A stretch of DNA of 64,000 bases from Azolla caroliniana (lineage: Eukaryota; Polypodiophyta): positions 24,676,001-24,740,000 of the forward strand of contig JBHGNT010000004.1 in the NCBI GenBank assembly GCA_043228905.1, in the 5' to 3' direction. Position 1 is the stretch's first letter, and every line of letters begins with the position of its first letter. The notes beneath the pieces are model-generated. The model was not told where the DNA came from, made no database searches, and worked only from the letters and a program-made list of their open reading frames with translations. Below, piece by piece: positions 31,090 through 43,513 of the stretch. Made by a program: the position numbers and the translations under genes.

Positions 31090-33700
31090 GAAGTGAGAGG
31101 AGTATGGGAAAATGTCGCCAGGTGTGTGAACAAGATGTTTTTGCTGTTATTTTATGAGAATCAATGAACTTCTCGTCATTGCCATAGGCATCAACCATAT
31201 ACCATCCAGGTATGCATGTTTTCTTCCTCTCTTCTAAATCTATAGGTGTATTCATCACCAATAGAATATGCATTTCCTCTTCCTTTTTTCAAAAATGTAT
31301 AGGTGTATCAGCCGCTGATGAAAAATGCTGATATCGATGAATCATATATGTGGGTTTACCTATAAAGACTTTTAGTTATGAGTTATTGATTGGACAGAAA
31401 CCTAATTATGTTTTTAATTTTCCATCAAATTCAAAGGCTTAAACAGGAGCTTTACAGAAAGGATTGGGAGCTTCTATATCATAAGCAAAACATTATGGAT
31501 TGTTAAGTTTCAGGATACCAATATGGACATGTATGCCAAACATGCTTAACTCCCTCGGTATTGCAATATTATTTTTTACTAGCCAGTTTTTCAGAGAACA
31601 GGAGTTTGACACACATGGATATATTGTATGGTGATCATTTTTTTCTTAAACCCATGTAAAAACAATTGTCTTCTCACATGAGTGGTCCCGATGATGATGA
31701 TATGGTTATACACTCTCCAATTGTAAAAATATAAGCTTTATCAACGTTGTGATACCTGTTTTTGTAAAATTCTTTTTATGCCATGCAATAAAGTGGGAAA
31801 GTTTCATGTATCATAATGGCACCTTGTGTAAAGCTTAATTTCAGTATATTTAGAAGTATTCGGATTTTATTATTGATGCGGAACTTTCCAAGCAAACATA
31901 AATAAAGTGCATGTATATCCTTGGCTAGTCCAATTATAAAGTGTTAAAAAGGTTTGATTTGTTTATAAAAATGGCATTCCCGATTTCAAGCCATCTCAAT
32001 GAAGATTTATTATTGTAACTTATTGTGAGTGGTTCTTGATTAGATGGATGTTTGATATTGAGTCCATATCTTTATGATCCATCTTTCACCCAATTCCAAC
32101 ATTGTAGCCTAATGTGCTTGACAATTGGGTTGTCTTAACTCACTCGCGTGGGTGTTAAGGGATGGATGGATTGGAAGTGAGTTTGGACATAGTTGGAGAC
32201 CTTGCACAATCTATCCAAAGGCATTTCTTTGAAATTTCATGATGAGATAGAAAGTTGTGCATCCATTGAAGAGTGTAGCACGTACCAAAACATTGGGAAA
32301 TATGATTGCTTTGCTTACTCTCAATAGATTAATCGATTCCATTAGTAGCAATGGGGGTTATAGTTTTATCGGATGGAACATAGTGCTCGTAGTGGTAAAA
32401 TTTTAGGTTCCGGCCTTGCTATTATTGTTCAATAATCCATGCTAAGAATGGGGAATTAATGTGGACAAATATTCATGTCATCAATTAAATCATATTGTTG
32501 ATTTGTTGGTGACATTTAAATGGTTCATTTCTCTTGGTTGTTCAACTCATTATGTGGTTCCTTAAGGGTGTTCTAGGCAAGAAAAAGTGCCATTTCCAGC
32601 CCTAAAGAATATTGCTTTAAAGTAAAATGAATAAAACATCTTTGCCCATTGATTAAAATTTTTTCATTATAGTTCAAATAGATGGCGTGCCTTTAAATGA
32701 CTTCACTATTGGAATTCTTATGAAAATATAACATTCAGTTGTTTTTATCATACAAAGTATTGTTGTAATGTTTCTTTCATAAATGTTTTTCGAAAACGTT
32801 GATGGTAGTCTATATTTACAACTAGCACTTAATAATCACCACATGCAAATTGGTGAAATGCATATGATATTGGTAGTGAAGAAGGCCAACTATAAGTTAT
32901 TTTTGCATTTTCCCTAGGTCATTCTTGAATATGTATGCAAAAGTTCCGTGTTGTTGGGAGGTGGTCTACCTTGACAACATTTTGTTCTCGTAGTCATCAT
33001 TGATGAACCTAAAGGAGGATACTACATTTGCCATATTTGTGGGTATGAGGGATGTTACTTATGATTGACTTTGTCTTCCACCCCTTTGGGATTGGTAATA
33101 AATGTCGTGGTCATTGTCTTGGTGATAAAAAGAGAATGGGATCTTATATTCTAATGCATTTGATATGGTAACACAATCTCCATCTTACAAACATGAGTTC
33201 CATACCTTGTATTTAATAGTCATAAGTTGAAGTGACACCTCTTTAATGTGGTTTGTGACATATTATTGTACGTGGATTCATGTAAATATTTAGATAACTA
33301 GATGGGTACTCCTCATGTAGTAGAAAATATGTGCATGTTATGTGTTTTGTGTGTAAGGAGAGAGACAATATACTAGAGGCAATAACTGATATTAACAAAT
33401 AAATGCAAGCATATAATGATAACAATGCTCGTAATCAAAGGCTAATCAAGAACTTTCCGTAAGGAGGGGGGTTGGTTTTTATAAAACTTCTTTTACAAGC
33501 ACACATAGAAGATAGGATCACTTTTGTAATGATGGGAGAATGAATGGAATATATATGAAGTATCCACTTCATTCAATGTACAACATCTCTCATTCATATG
33601 GTGGACTTTAACACACATATGTACCCTACGAAGCATGTTCACACACAAGGTGTGTGGTTGAGCTTGGTATCTAAATACACCCCTCAAGCTCAATCATGTC
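31090..33700. other. 3' flank and intergenic, no gene seen
   Basis: The first 150 bp is probably the 3' UTR of the RRM gene. The rest is AT-rich spacer with no recognised domain, repeat array or element ends. Confidence 0.5.
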
Positions 33701-33719
33701 ATACAATCAAGCTAGTGAT

Positions 33720-34235
33720 GAGGGCGGTGTTCATTTGCTCCCCCTCAAGGTTCACAAATCATGGGGTTCACCTGATTGTTAAAACTAATCCAAGCTTTTC
33801 CACTCCAAGAACTTTGGTAAATACATTTATTGTTTGTTGATCAAACTTGACGACATTGATGTCAATCCAATCTCAAATGTAGTGGTAATGCACCTCGATG
33901 TGATTCATGTGTGTATGGAACATAGGTTATGTGCTAGTTGTATGTTGCTAATGTTATCATAATAGATCTAGAACAAATCCTTAAATTAGATGTTGAAGTT
34001 TTTTATGATTCTCTTGAGTCAAATGGCTTGACACACAACAATCATTTTGCCTCTTTACTTTTCCTTGTGCTTGTCGTGGCTACAATGGATTGGTTCTTGT
34101 TGCTCCACAAGATGACATTGCTTTCAAAGAGGAGTGCAAAGCTTGATATTAATCGCCAATCCATTGAACTACTAGCCCAATGAACATCTATGTAGACTTC
34201 TATTTGAACTGAAACACTTGCTTTGCAATAGATGT
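33720..34235 (-). pseudogene. copia RNase H and 3'-end relic
   Basis: The minus strand, read from about 34235 down, shows an RNase H stretch (VYIDVHWASSSMDWRLISSF … VATTSTRKSKEAK). After a gap and frame changes come NHIEVHYHY and TINVFTKVLGVEKL, the usual end of copia polyproteins. A polypurine tract CTTGAGGGGGAG follows at about 33740-33752, where a 3' LTR would begin. All frames are broken. Confidence 0.7.
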
Positions 34236-34609
34236 TGTAGATTATGATGTTGTTCGCATACCATGTTACTTGATTATAATATTTCACTTGTACATTGCAC
34301 AACACTTGCATGAATCGGCAAGAAGAAGAACAACCATGTAGCTAAAGTTGGGGTAGGTGATTGTTAAGTAGATAAAGGTGGAGATTATTTGCCGATACCA
34401 CGTGAAACCTCGAGAATAGAGTTAGAGTTAACTTTTCATCAAGCATGTCATTCATGAAAAGATTAAATAAGTTCAAGACATCGTCGCATTGGTAGAGCAA
34501 AAATCCATGAGATGTGCAAATGACGTTGATGCAAAGGTAGTGAAGCTTATCCATATCCTTTTGCCCAAACTTGGTAGTCGGGATGAATGTAATACCTTGA
34601 GGGTCGGTT

Positions 34610-34815
34610 TGCATTGAGAGGGCATCTAATGCGAGTATTGCTAGCTTCAAAAGTGCCATATACTTTGTTTATTCGAAGCTACTGAACGGTCTCTTAAGCC
34701 ACCATGTAGCCCGAATCAGTTTGCATTGAGAGGGCATCTAATGCGAGGATTGCTAGCTTCGAGTGCCATATACTTTGTTTATTCGAAGCTATTGAGCGGT
34801 CTCTGAAGCCACCAC
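34610..34815. repeat. tandem duplication of about 105 bp
   Basis: CAGTTTGCATTGAGAGGGCA-like sequence through TTATTCGAAGCTA and GGTCTC occurs at about 34606-34705 and again at about 34717-34815. Small indels separate the copies. A minus-strand open frame at 34342-34659 ends in the first copy; I do not recognise its product. Confidence 0.8.
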
Positions 34816-35118
34816 CATATATCCCGTGAATGGGAATCAGACTTGAATCCATGTGGTTCTTCTGGTGGTGTACCATTTACATACTTTCTTCATGTCCATT
34901 TGATTGAGGTGTCCACTGCCCATCTCTTGGCCACAAATATAGTGTGTGAGAAGTGGAGAATTCGATCCATCGAGCGTCCACCTAGTTGTTTATTTTAGTT
35001 ATGATGACCGGATAAATACTCATTTTGTTGTAAACCAATTGTCTCATGGGCCAATTTTGGCCTTAGAAGACGTTAATATATATTTCTTTCTTTCTTTAGT
35101 TTTTTTTTTTGCTGTTTT

Positions 35119-35220
35119 AGGGTTTAGGGTTTATTCCATCCATGGCGCTCTGCATCAGATCCTGATCAGATACGCGAATTTCTGCCGGGTTCTTGTTATT
35201 TTGTTCAACGTTTAGGGTTT
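35119..35220 (+). promoter_or_regulatory. two telo-box motifs and a 7-codon uORF upstream of OXA2-like
   Basis: TTTAGGGTTTA occurs at about 35117-35132 (extended) and again at about 35211-35221. Such AAACCCTA boxes are common near the starts of plant genes for translation and organelle biogenesis. A short upstream frame at 35142-35165 (MALCIRS, stop) mirrors the true start MALCSR, as though the leader had been duplicated. It ends 61 bp before the main ATG. Confidence 0.6.
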
Positions 35221-35226
35221 AGATCC

Positions 35227-38200
35227 ATGGCTCTTTGCAGCAGGATTCGACATCCTGCTCGTCTCTTCCGGATACCTTCCTCTGTCTGCCCTTCCTCGAA
35301 ATGGCGTTACTTTTCTTCCTCTACAGCACCATCGTCGTCTTCGTCATCTTCTTCTTCTGATGAAACAGTTGTCCATGGATACTTCTCTGCTTCTGCTGAT
35401 CCAATCTTCCAAAGAACAGAATCAGGGGGGGAAGTCGTCTCTCGACAGATCTCTGACGGAATTTACTCCCCTGTTGACGCCACATCTGCTTGTCTCGATT
35501 ACTTTCACAACCTCACAGGTCTTCCTTGGTAATTCAGGTTCAGCCTTTCATCATCTTTTTATGCTTACAAATTTCATATCAGAGAAAATATCGCACCGTA
35601 CGTTATATATATCCTAGGAAGGGGTCAACATTACAACAGACAGAGCAAAAACATATGTTTCCATTTCGTGAATTGTAAAAACTTTTACGAATTTCATATC
35701 CGAGAAAATATTGCACCTTACATAATATATATATTGCAGTAAGGGGTCAACATTGCAACAGGCAGAGTAAAAGCATATGTTTCAATTTTGTGAAGTGTAA
35801 AAACTTTTGATCTTCTCAGGATGGAAATCTATGTTCATTATAGAAAACTTAGAAATCTCAGGAAATCAGAAACGGAAAATATAATGGTTGCTCATGCAAT
35901 TTCTTATTGTGAAAAAACTCTTTTTGTATGCCATAAGGTGTCGATTAGAAAGACAGGAGTAACAAGCTGATTAGTGCACCCATAAACTGCCAGAAAACCG
36001 TTCATAAGGAACATAAATTTTTATTAAAAGAAAACCGAGACTTTTACATAGAGGGGTGCACACAACACAAGCTATTTAAATACCAAATAAGTACAAGCGA
36101 GGAAAGAAGAGCCTGAGAAGTGGAAGAGGAAAAACTGCGTTTCAATGGAGGCTTAGGCTGCTTAGCCTTCCAAAAATGGAAAGAGGCAAAAAAGGTGGAA
36201 AATTGAGTAGTGACCAGCCAAATGATCATCTCCTAAAAAGGAAGTCACTTCTCTGTGGGGAAATTGCTACCTCAACAGAGAACTCCAAAACCTGAAATAC
36301 TGAGAATGGAAGCTTCTCAACTCAGATGTTTCACCAAAGCTCCTTAGAATTAAAGTTGATACTCCAGATCCAATATTGTTTCTTTGGGAAGCAGCTTTTA
36401 ATTGTTCGGTGTTTAAGAATCTAGTAAACATGTATGCAAGGTTAACTTCTGGAGGTCAACAGTCTAGCCTAATTATTCCTGCATAAATCTTCTCTCTAGT
36501 GAAGTGATCAGAGACATTAATATGATCGTCCTTCGTGTGGTGTGATTTGTTGGAGAACTGATGCAAAGTGTTAGCTGTCAATATTCTGTTCTTTTGTGAG
36601 TTAAAAATGATTTGAAACCAATAATTGACCTGTTCTTAGTGAGAATATTCAGAATCAAGTGAACCATCACCATTGCTTAAGAGGGCTTGAAGCTGTCTGC
36701 AATACTCTATTTTGTAGATTCCTTAAAAAACTTGTAATGAATGTGAGTCAGAGATGCTATTTTGATTATATTTCATAGCACAATTTAATAATTATTTGAT
36801 CTAATTTACTTGTTACTTGATTTTGGGAACCCTTGAAATTGGTCATATATTCCATGGACAGTGTGAAACCGTTGATGGTCAATGCTTTGTAGCCTGGAGC
36901 AGCCACTGCCGGTAGTTCCAGGGTCAGCAAGTGGCCAGTCCAGTTAGGACTGTATTCTTTTGTGCGTGTCTCAAATTGCAAAGTTGTGCCTTACAAAGTT
37001 ACGCTATGATAGGCTCTACATAATAAGTAGAAACGTGCCAGCATTTGGCAGATTTGCTTATTCAGACGAACTTCTTTTTTGATGGCACCTGTAAATTCAG
37101 TTTTAGGGAGAAGGAAGAGTCATCTTAGAAATATTTACTCTCTTGGCTCATATGCTTACGAGAGAATACTTTGGAAGTTCTATATATGGGTTTAGTGCTG
37201 AAATAGGTTCAAAATGCGGGCTATGTTTCAAGGATTTGGGTTTATTTTATTCTATTATCTTCTATTAATCATCAAGAAAAGTAGTACCCAAAAGGGCACC
37301 AATCTTTGAGGCCAGCAGGCTATCAAAGTCTTTTGTTGGGAGCAATCTAGCTTCTTGGATGTGAATTATAACTTATAAGCCATAGTGAATACAAATTTTT
37401 TATACATCTCTCTTCATCTATATAAAACTTCTCCCATGGTGAAAATAAGTAACATTGTTTGTACACAATCTTGTGCCCACATATGTTAATAATGAAGCCC
37501 CCATCTTCGGCTTTGTGTCTTTGAGTGCTATGTTACTGTTGTGATTTTTTCAGTCAAATATTTTCTGTAGTTGTGTAGAATCTTTTGTTCTTGAGGGATT
37601 CGTCAAACTGTAGGCTAACCAAACTTCAATATTATGTCTACCATCAAACCAAGTGTCATTGAAAAGCCATTGTAAAGGTTGACTTCTTCTAGAATTTTGG
37701 TGAGGAAGATATCCTTCTGTTTATCTCTATTCTCACAGCCAAATTTACTTTTCCTTTGCCATTTGTTGCTGGTCTTTCTTCTTCCTCAAAGAATTAAGAG
37801 AAATTTAAGTCTTCTTGGTGCAACAGTGGCAAAATAGGTGAGATAATTTTGAGAGTTTTTGGCATAAACTCCTTTTGATTTGTAAACTTGAATGTCCCAC
37901 TTGTGCCTTGAGAAGAATACTTCTGCTCATCTTTGATTTTGGATGCAAAATCACCCTCAGTGCTCCTTTCTTTGGGGATTTTCCTTCTCTCATTTTAAGA
38001 ATTACAGTCACAGGACAATGAAAAGTAGGAATGGAGTCCTTTAGAGTAATTTATCTGCAAAGGAATCCCAGACAACTCCCTTTCTGAAAGGACATTTTTG
38101 GATGGCTGCCAACTTATCCCGTTTAAGGATACAAACTTATAGATTCACTTTCATGGTTTGTGCATTTTTAAATTCTCAATTGGCATTTGGAAGTTATTCA

Positions 38201-41200
38201 GCATTCTATTGTTTTTTCACATTGTGCTTAGGATTAGGATCCTCATATTCAGCTTCGCCTCTGATAGGGCTGGAAGTTTCCTCCAACCTTTACCTTGCAG
38301 GCCTCAATCTCCTCCTGATGACGTAAGGCAAACACCTGAAAGCCCTCAAGATGAACTGAACCATGATTTTCGAGGTCTCAAAGCGTCCTCTCCAGCAAAC
38401 TTGGCTTGCTTGACAATTATCAAATTCTAACTTGGATGTTGCTAGAGAGAAACGTGGTTTCAAAGGCTAGGGTTAGCTCTGATACCAATGCTAGAAATAG
38501 AAGAGTAACAGGCTGATTATTGAACTATAAGCTGCCAGAAAACAGAAGATAAGAAATGTAAATTTGTATTAAAGGAAATTTTAGACTTGCTAATTACAAG
38601 ATTAAGAGGAAAAATGAGCTGAGAGTTCTCAGGAAAAGAAAACCTATGTCTCATCCTCTTTTGGCAAAAGTTTCATCTCAACACAAAAACCTGAAAAAAT
38701 TGAAATACGATAAAAATACTTTTAAACTGAGATAGTCTCACCAAAGCACCGTCAAATTGAGTCCTATAGTCCAACATGCCTTAAAAGGAAAATTAAATCT
38801 GTTATGAAAACCTCTCATGACTATTACACACTCTTTGGGAGTGGTTAAATTACTTTGATGATTTTTTATTGGATGATAAAATATCATATGAGATCAAAGA
38901 CATTTTGAGAAAGTTTTTCCGTTTCTTCAAATTTCCTTGATCTCATATGACATTTTTTTTCCAAAGCAAAAGTTTTAAACTCTTATTGTGTTCACTCACA
39001 CCTTTTGTGTTTCACCTTATTCCTGGTGGTTTATCAGCCTCAAATTGTAATCTTTTTATTCTTCTAGGTGGGCGACGATTTCCGTCTCAGCCATTGCACT
39101 TCGGGCATTGTTATTTCCATTAAGGATCATCCAAGAAAAAAAAGTAGAAGAGATCAAGAAGCATGCACCGAAACGTGAGTGCTATGTATAATCACAAAAT
39201 TATATGCAAGTCATTTCTTGAAATGTGTCTCTCCTCATAATATGTAAGAGACTTTAGGATAGTCACAAACTGTGGAATTGTTTTCTATAAGATTCATTTA
39301 TAGAATGATTTGAGATGTTCTATTTTCTTTTCCTTTCTTTTAGTGAAGTTAGAACTTCTTGCAAGGGGAGCTTTTCAGTGGAGGTTTCTGGAAGAATACC
39401 GATCACTAAGAAGTAGGAGACTGGAGCTGAGCAGTCCGAACCTTTTGTGGATGATCGGTCCAGGAATTTTTATACAGGTTTCAAGACTATTCTATCAAAC
39501 ACTTGTAATTCATCAGTAATATGTGTCGAACCGAGTTTTGATTTGCACATAGATCGGGATGTACTATATCTAGCAAAGAAGTAGAAGCCTCTATCTGGTT
39601 TTTATGTACCAATTTATATAAAAAATTCATAGGTAGACATAGAGACAATTATTAGAATAGTTCATTAACACAATTATGAAAACCCCATTTGATTGAAGTT
39701 TCAAATATATGTTTTATTGTACCTATTATTCTTTGAAAATGATAAGGGATATTCAGCCTATTTCCTCCTATGCTAAATGGGATTTTACTATAATTAAGTA
39801 ATTATTATTTTCCTCTGTTTCTTTTAGAGATGGCATAAATCAAGTTGTGATACAACTCTGTTTGCAGGTACCGGTTGTGTTAATGATAATGTACACATTG
39901 AGAACTATGGCATTGGATCAACATACCGGGTTTTCTTCTGTAAGTATTTAACAACCGTTATATAATCTGTTGTTACTACGTCATATGAACCTTCATATAT
40001 TTCAATGTTTGGGTTGATTTTCACATCCAATATTCAGTGGTATCAGGCAATACAAATCTACTTAATTCAAAACATGAATTCTGAAATTGACTGATAAGAA
40101 CATTAAGGGTTCTCTGGTTTTTTTGACACTGATACAACTTACTTTGCCAACATGATCACAAATAAAACTTCTATAAAGAATTCTGAAAGAGAGGTAATAA
40201 TAGATTGCAGCATTGATCACTGTATGTATTTGTTTACTATTGATATTTTCTATCATCTGATCGATGTACACTTAAATAGTAATCAGTACCTCAAAATTTC
40301 TTAAGATTCTGCAATCAACTTATCCATAGTGCATCAAATGAGGTTCTCTTATTTGTTTGACAAGTTTCTATGTGAATGTTCATGAAGGATATTTAACTTG
40401 TGATATGCTTGTGTCTGTTTAGAAAGAGAAGATTAACTGTGGGGATTCTAGTATATATGAAGTGTTTCTTGTTTTTCGTTTTTCGTTTTTCTATGTTTTG
40501 GATAATAGGGTGGAATGCTATGGTTTGAAAACCTTACTGTTCCTGGAGATGGGCTCACAGGCATGGTCTTGCCACTTATAATAGCGGGCACCTACTTTGC
40601 CAACACACATGTATTGGAATTCCACATTTCTTTCTTCTTGCAAATTTCATTTACAGCATTAAATCTAGGGTTTTCCTCCCTTACTTTGCCTTGTGTGTAG
40701 AAATTTAGGTGCTATTCCAAGGGCGTCCTGTGAGGCCGGGGCCGTATGGCACCTTTTTGAAGGTATATTCCACAGTAATGGTTATGTACTTGGCGAGCAA
40801 AGCATATAATTTAGATTGTCTTTCCATTTCTATTATAGGTTTGGGAAACTATGCTGAAATTCTCCACATGTTTCATCTTCTTGTCATTCTACCACGTACC
40901 TCAGGTAAATAAGTACATTTAAAAAATTTACTCTTTCCTCTTTCCTCTTTTTGGGAGAGTATTGAAAGTTCTCCTAACTCCTGATATACATCTGGTGTTG
41001 AACAGGCCACTCACATGTTCTTTGTGCCTCATAGCATTATGACATTGTCTCAGGTTGATATCTGTATACCTTGCATTAGAATTATCTGTGTCATGTAACA
41101 TTTAGGCAATATCTAAAAGTTAGTAAAATTTAGCTGCTATGTTAGAGGCACTTGTCATATTTCCTCACTTATCAAAAGCTATCTTTTTTATGTATATATT

Positions 41201-43513
41201 GTTTTTGTCCATATTTCTAGTTTGAACTCATGGAAGCATTACTCTCACCTTGCAGACTTTATTCTTTGAGCACAAGAAGGTTTCACTAAGTTTGGGAAGG
41301 AATCAAGCATCTGTGCGTCAAGATCAAATAATTGATAATACAAATAATCCTGCAGAACTAAGCTCATACGAAAAACTTCTCAAGGTTCGAATTTCTCAAT
41401 CTAGTTTATACTACATGACCCATGTATGACTTCATGGGCTACCCTTTTATACTACAGTTGTTGGCGTAAAAGTTAATCAGTGAATATGTATTTTTCTGGA
41501 ATACATGTGAGAATTATACATTTTTAATAAATGACCAGGAAAAAGAATCAGAGGGTTATAAGTTGTATCCATGCTTTCGATAGCTAAGTGTTGGCTTTCG
41601 TTTTCAAAGAATAGAGGCAATAGAATCTATGCATCAACATGAAAGCATCTGCAGTTCTACTGGATGTAAAAATATGGATTGTTTTAAAGAAAAATAATGG
41701 CAACAAATTCTTCTTATGGTTTGGAATGGTGCTATTGGTGGTTTTGTAAGAGATGCCTCCGACCATGGGAGTCCACTCTGGCAGATCACAGAGTCACACC
41801 ATGTACAAAGCTGCCCTCTACTGAGGGGAGAGTATGATGGGCAAGTCTCTTTCTTACCCGGAGGTTGATATCTCAGAGCAGTATGACTAGAATTGTGATT
41901 TATTGTTTCACGACAGGTGGCTGATGACATATATTAGGCAGCTGATGATTAGAGCATGATTATAAGGCTTGCTTTGAACTAGTAGAATGAGCTACCTTCC
42001 TAAACATCAACCTATCACTTTTAAAGTACGAAGGTCATTGTAAAGCTCATTCATAAGAAGCTTAAAATTAAAGTAGGACGGTACATATAAGGTTATTCAT
42101 AAAGCCCCTCCCCCTTAATCCTACTATAGAAACAGCAATGTGATGATCTTTAATCAGGGGGAATATAATTAAGCTTATTGCTACTATACCGTGCTTGAGC
42201 AACCTTCTCTCCACTTCGTGTGAATGAGCTTTACAATGACCTTCGTACATTAATAGTGATAGGTTGATGTTTAGGAAGGCGGCTCATTCTACTTGTTCAA
42301 AGTGAGCATTACAATCATGTTCTAATTTAAAAGTGGTCTATTGATGTTTAGACGGCAGTTAATTCCATTAATTCCAAAACAACCCTCTTTTCTACCTTTT
42401 AGACTTCCATCCTACATTTATAGAATTGTCATATTTGCATAATATCCTGTCAGATGGCTTACAAATGAAAACGCTTTTGATCACCAAGAATCTTAGATGA
42501 TTGTACATCCGAAAATTAATTGTTGCATGATGTTTGTCCAACTTTAGTTTTCTCTGTTTTAATAATTGTCTACAGTAACCGCATATGAGTTTGGTAGATT
42601 AAGCTTTTACAATTCTGTAATTTTAATTCTTTATTACGTTTGCAGGAAGCTGGAACACATTTCTCTTCAGGGAACTCCTCTAAGGCGATTGAAGTGTTAA
42701 TGTATGTTTTGAATAGGCATTCGTGAAGCTACAAAGCCATGTGTTAAGATTTTGATCTGATAAATTTGATCAGGAATGCTATCAAAGAAGAGCCCGAGGA
42801 AGATCAAGCATACGCTTTACTAGGATTAGTTTATAAAACCAGGAAAGACTGGGTGAATTCAGCATTTTATTACCAGAATGCAATCCTGAAGGTAAAGCAA
42901 GTGCCATGTTTGAAGTTGTTTTGTGTCTGGTGTACATAGATATAGAAGAGAAGTCAAATAAATCAGTTTTCTTTATGAAATCATCTATGTTCAGGGCAAA
43001 ACAGATGATTTCAAGATTGCTGCACATGCTGGATGTGGGTTAGCTTTATTGAAACATGTATGTATTCCATGAATGAAAATTTGATTTCGGAATCAACAAA
43101 TGTATATAAATATTTGTTTTGAATTTTCACTAACTTCATGGTGGGTATTGATTTGATCCCTATTCCGGATGGCTAACAGGAGCCCTATTACTGACATTTC
43201 CCATGTAAAAATTGTCTTGATTTATTTTCATAGGGAGCTGTTGATAAATGCATCGAAACAATGAGAGCAATAAGGAGTTTCAAAGTGCCGCTTAATCCAG
43301 AAATTAAGCACTTATATTATGCATCATTGATTATTTTAGGAAGGTTAGTCTGCTTTCATTTATTTATTTTATTACATGAGAGATAAATCTACGAAAAACT
43401 AAAAAATGTACCTTTTCCTTTGAAGGGCTTTGTCCGAGGCAGGCCTTGATGAGGAGGCTCAGGAAGTCAAGGCATTAGCACAACAACTAAATCCAGACAA
43501 TACTAATGATTGA
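35227..43513 (+). CDS. OXA2: OXA2-like mitochondrial membrane insertase with TPR domain (14 exons)
   Basis: Exons 35227-35528, 39068-39174, 39344-39477, 39868-39939, 40509-40610, 40709-40762, 40839-40904, 41006-41053, 41256-41384, 42646-42701, 42774-42891, 42995-43057, 43234-43343 and 43426-43513 give 482 residues with every junction GT-AG and in frame. Residues 1-45 are rich in Arg and Ser (MALCSRIRHPARLFR … WRYFSSS), a mitochondrial presequence by appearance. Hydrophobic segments near 95-120, 172-203, 222-245 and 265-302 match the YidC/Oxa1/Alb3 core, with LTGLPWWATISVSAIALRAL at the first. Residues about 345-475 hold TPR-like helices (KAIEVLMNAIKEEPEEDQAY, ALLGLVYKTRKDW). Plants have Oxa1-family proteins with a C-terminal TPR region (OXA2 type), known to assist respiratory-complex assembly in the inner membrane. 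Intron 1 is 3.5 kb and carries an LTR element; intron 9 carries a MITE. Confidence 0.9.
35934..38781 (-). mobile_element. non-autonomous LTR retrotransposon in intron 1 of OXA2-like
   Basis: Two related blocks, about 35939-36388 and 38487-38776, share GAGTAACA-GCTGATTA, CTGCCAGAAAAC, TATTAAAAGAAA and a TCACCAAAGC-containing end. They look like LTRs of an element on the minus strand. GCTCTGATACCA directly beside the right block (38474-38485) is the reverse complement of the initiator tRNA-Met primer site, one base from the LTR end. The right block ends CCAACA, so on the minus strand the LTR starts TGTTGG. TGCCA (left) and TGCCT (right) may be a decayed target duplication. The internal 2.1 kb shows no gag or pol, so it is a LARD-like or deleted derivative. 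It lies antisense to the gene. Confidence 0.6.
41949..42327. mobile_element. fold-back MITE in intron 9 of OXA2-like
   Basis: Arms of about 105 bp at 41949-42056 and 42218-42327 are inverted copies (left GAATGAGCTACCTTCCTAAA, right TTTAGGAAGGCGGCTCATTC) with about 160 bp between them. The outer ends read TTAGAGCATG … CATGTTCTAA, consistent with a TTA/TAA target as in PIF/Harbinger-type MITEs. There is no coding capacity. Confidence 0.75.

Noticed and set aside
29896-31273. Minus-strand frames under the RRM gene
   Set aside because: Antisense shadows of a strongly supported coding exon with low-complexity sequence.
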